A stretch of 64,000 bases of DNA from BQJU01 sp964015035. GTDB lineage: Bacteria; Bacteroidota; Bacteroidia; Chitinophagales; Saprospiraceae. Shown piece after piece: positions 61,636-64,000 of the stretch (its first letter is position 1; each line of letters begins with the position of its first letter). A program made the translations under genes and the position numbers. The notes below the pieces were generated by a model. It worked only from the letters and a program-made list of their open reading frames with translations, had not been told where the DNA came from and did no database searches. Location: the NCBI GenBank assembly GCA_964015035.1, contig CAXHCA010000002.1, positions 58,505-122,504 of the forward strand, written 5' to 3'.

Positions 61636-62728
61636 GATAGATTTCCCGCCAGTTGATGTCCCGGTAATTTTCGATCAACAGCACTCCAATCACACTGAAG
61701 AGGAAGGCCACAAATACAGCTGCTATCACAATCACCGAGCGTTTTGGTCGGGATTTAATAATCGGCACCTGAGCCTCTTCTACCAGCAGCAGTGCGGGGA
61801 TATTAGATTGGTAAGCGGCCTCAAACTGCTTGAGGCGCTCCTTATTTTCACTCAGACTGATACTGGCTTCCCGATACTGACGTTCCAGGGAGGAAACAGT
61901 ACCCAGACCTGTATTCAGGTTATTCATTCTCTTTTTTAAGCCTTCTACTTCCACCTCCATACCTTTTACTCTGGCTTGCAGCATCGAGATGGTATCGCGG
62001 GAGATGCGGGGAGTATTTTGCAGGGCCTCCAGGCGCGCTTGCCCATTGATCAATCGGGATTCGGCTTGGGCGAATTGCTCGGTCATACTTTCCGTTTGGG
62101 CCTCGGTATTATAAATGCCATATTTTTCGCGTAAGCGAGCGAGGGTATCGGCTAGCTGGTGCATGTTTGCCTCCTGAGAAGCGATCTCCGCTTTAAACGT
62201 ATTGATTGCCTTTTGCTGAGTCGATTTTACCAATTTTTGAGCAATATCATCGATTCTTTCCCTCGTCGCCCGAGCGATTTGTGCTGCAAGTTCCGGGTCT
62301 GTATCTTCAATGGATAGCTCAATGGCATCGCGTTTGGTCTTTTCAATTTCATACCGCTTATTGAAAGCGAGCTTCACGTAGTAGGGCGCACGAGGGTGAT
62401 CCTTTTTAATATTATAGTGCTCGAACAACTGAAAGCTGTCGATCAGGTACTCATACAGTTCATTAGATTTGGCAATGGTCAGTACGCGATCAATATCACT
62501 TTCCGTACCGTAGTACTCGGATTCCAGCGTTCCTTTGCCGAAGAGTAGTTCGGGTTTGGCTTGATCCGGACTTGCTACCAGAAAGATGGTCGTAGCCTGG
62601 TAGTAGACCGGTAGCAATAGCACGATGATGATACTCCCGATGGCAGCGGTAATGCAGGTAATTAGAATGGGCTTTTTCCATTTAAAGAGCGTCCTTAATA
62701 CTCCTAAGAGATTGTCCTTCTGGTTCAT
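61625..62728 (-). CDS. Wzz/chain-length-determinant family protein
   Basis: 367 residues. Membrane helix near the start (ILITCITAAIGSIIIVLLLP), a long periplasmic coiled-coil part (about 150-305, with EAEIASQEANMHQLADTLAR-like repeats), and a C-terminal helix (SVIVIAAVFVAFLFSVIGVL). Such proteins set the length of surface polysaccharides. No tyrosine-kinase domain is attached, so this is a plain polysaccharide co-polymerase. It overlaps the ligase gene by 11 bp and follows a flippase, as in Wzx/Wzy clusters. Confidence 0.92.
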   Translation of the reverse strand: MNQKDNLLGVLRTLFKWKKPILITCITAAIGSIIIVLLLPVYYQATTIFLVASPDQAKPELLFGKGTLESEYYGTESDIDRVLTIAKSNELYEYLIDSFQLFEHYNIKKDHPRAPYYVKLAFNKRYEIEKTKRDAIELSIEDTDPELAAQIARATRERIDDIAQKLVKSTQQKAINTFKAEIASQEANMHQLADTLARLREKYGIYNTEAQTESMTEQFAQAESRLINGQARLEALQNTPRISRDTISMLQARVKGMEVEVEGLKKRMNNLNTGLGTVSSLERQYREASISLSENKERLKQFEAAYQSNIPALLLVEEAQVPIIKSRPKRSVIVIAAVFVAFLFSVIGVLLIENYRDINWREIYHGK

Positions 62729-62821
62729 TTCAGTTGATTATTTCGTCGCCGTAGCTCGTATTTTTTTCAAATATTATACAGAAATACCGCAAAAGTAGGA
62801 AATTCGGTTGTTGGTGAGCTT

Positions 62822-63953
62822 TTATTTTGGCAAATTCTGGCGGAGGAATTGTTTTATCTCCATCAATTGAAATAAAAACGCCAAGGGTAAGGCCACTGAT
62901 ATACTCAGTAAAAAATTAACAGTCCAGGGCAAAGAAACATAGGTTTGAATCAGATAAGTGCTGACGACCAGGCTTACGCCAAATGCCATCAACCGGGCGG
63001 CAACCGAGGCATTCAGGTATACCTTTAGAAGTTTTTGACACAAAATGACCTGTCCGATAAAGACAAAAAATTGTGTCCCGCAAGTAGCGACGGCTGCGCC
63101 TAATGCTTTGTATTCGGGAATCAGTAAGTAATTGAGTCCCAGATTTAATAATAGACCAATCACAAAAATGCGGTTCATTTGCATCAAATTGCCATTGGCG
63201 GTCAAAAGGGTGCCAAAAATGTAGGAGCCGCTGATGGCAATGAAACTCAGCATCAGATAAGCCAATATTTTTCCGGAGTAGGCACTGCCATTTGCGTAAA
63301 GCAGTACCATAATATCCTCTTGAAAAAACCAACAGGCACTACACAAGGCGAAGGCGCCTGCCCAGATAAATTGTAGGCTCATCTCGGCCAATTCAGCATA
63401 ATTGCCCCGTTCTTTAATCAGTCGTGCAAACATGGGCAGCAATAGCCCGGCAAAGAGAAAACCAATCATATTGCTGGCATCCAGCAGTCGGTAAGCGGAG
63501 GCATAGAGATCGGCTTCCAGTGTACCATTGGGCAACATGCGCTCAATCATTACGCTATCTACGCGAGTGTAAGCGGTCATCAGAAAAATGACCAGGGCAT
63601 AGGGGTAACTGCGCTTTAACGTGAGCCATAGGAAAGGCGGTTGAAATCGAAATTTTAAGCGCTGCAATTTGGGTAAAACAATGAAGAAAGCCGTCACAGC
63701 CGTAGTCCCCAGCGAAAAGGTCTGCGCATATACAAACCACTCAATGCGAAAAGCTTCTTGCCAGGGATTGGCCCAAAGCAAGATGCTGCAAACGATGATC
63801 AACAGCAATTTATCCAGTACCGAAATCAGGCTGTCCATTCGATATAAGCCCAATCCGGAAATATTGGACCGGAGGTAGAGTACCAGGGCATTCAACAACC
63901 AGTTGAAACCAATCAGCATTAGCAATCCCAAAAATGGGGTATATCCCACAATC
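62822..63953 (-). CDS. Wzx-type polysaccharide flippase (5' end missing)
   Basis: 377 codons of a multi-span protein of the MOP/oligosaccharide-flippase kind, with about ten helices left (FLMTAYTRVDSVMIERMLPN is the usual conserved Arg/Asp-bearing segment; LYASAYRLLDASNMIGFLFA and YIFGTLLTANGNLMQMNRIF follow). A full protein would be about 450-500 residues, so the first 80-120 are lost beyond the contig edge. Sequence upstream of codon IVGYTPF is adapter, and an apparent start MCIRDR in this frame is artificial. Confidence 0.92.
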
Positions 63954-64000
63954 CTGTCTCTTATACACATCTGACGCTGCCGACGAAGCCAAGTGGGGTG
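63954..64000. other. Nextera adapter sequence (sequencing artefact)
   Basis: CTGTCTCTTATACACATCT at 63954-63972 is the Nextera transposase mosaic end, followed by GACGCTGCCGACGA (63973-63986), the standard adapter continuation. The last 14 bases are probably index and read-through. They are not part of the genome. Confidence 0.97.

Noticed and set aside
63810..63992. A minus-strand frame starting MASSAASDVYKRQ and the start MCIRDR of the flippase frame
   Set aside because: Both peptides are translations of the Nextera adapter and are not genomic.
1..64000. tRNA, rRNA, CRISPR arrays, prophage or defence islands
   Set aside because: I scanned both strands for TpsiC-like GTTCRANTC boxes with acceptor pairing, regularly spaced repeats and typical phage or nuclease genes; nothing convincing was found.

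Overview
The window reads as a piece of a Bacteroidota chromosome, most likely from the Saprospiria (Saprospiraceae/Lewinella-like). I infer this from several things: type IX secretion (T9SS) sorting domains of both kinds, a PorP/SprF protein, CHU_C-type adhesin ends, Bacteroidota-type promoters (TTG, about 20 bp, TAnnTTTG), weak Shine-Dalgarno use, and housekeeping genes with Bacteroidota character. The last 47 bases are not genomic. They begin with the Nextera transposase end and adapter, so the window ends at a raw read or contig edge inside a flippase gene. The other end cuts uvrA a few codons before its stop.

Layout. 0-21.7 kb is mostly housekeeping: uvrA, a mitochondrial-type citrate synthase, two Hsp20 chaperones next to a likely structured RNA gene, arfB, an M23 peptidase, aat and clpS (two N-degron pathway genes), a Bcp-type peroxiredoxin, an EamA transporter, rnhB, hpt, an IMPase, prfA, tsaB, two ArsR-type regulators, a NodB deacetylase and gltX. 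22-32.4 kb is a surface operon: a 2,373-residue repeat adhesin with a gliding-motility C-terminal domain, a PorP/SprF outer-membrane protein, and an OmpA/beta-propeller lipid- or peptidoglycan-anchored partner. 32.6-34.4 kb holds dodecin, a radical SAM protein and recX. 34.4-36 kb is gene-poor and packed with repeats. 36-41.2 kb has a CarboxypepD-reg/TonB-like barrel and, on the other strand, an ECF sigma factor followed by a protein that combines an anti-sigma-like tail, one membrane helix, a coiled coil and an outer-membrane barrel, then a second small barrel protein. 41.4-46.1 kb has cinA, birA, rsfS and ftsH. 46.2-51.5 kb has a lipoprotein serpin and the whole oxidative pentose phosphate branch (gnd divergent from zwf-pgl). 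51.5-59.8 kb holds secreted T9SS proteins, a 52-residue membrane protein and a helical protein of unknown function. 59.8-64 kb is the end of an exopolysaccharide/O-antigen cluster (ligase/polymerase, Wzz, Wzx).

Two dispersed intergenic repeat families run through the first 46 kb. Family A has the half-site TTAAGTGCATGTTTGGAGGT-like and occurs at about eleven places, often as inverted pairs and twice providing a stop codon. Family B is a long perfect or near-perfect hairpin beside TGTAAAATCGGG; its arms differ between copies by compensatory changes. The observations I would follow first are the ECF sigma/trans-envelope barrel pair, the candidate RNA at 6.2-6.55 kb with its own promoter and terminator, and the two repeat families.

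No tRNA, rRNA, CRISPR array, complete insertion sequence or prophage could be supported by reading.
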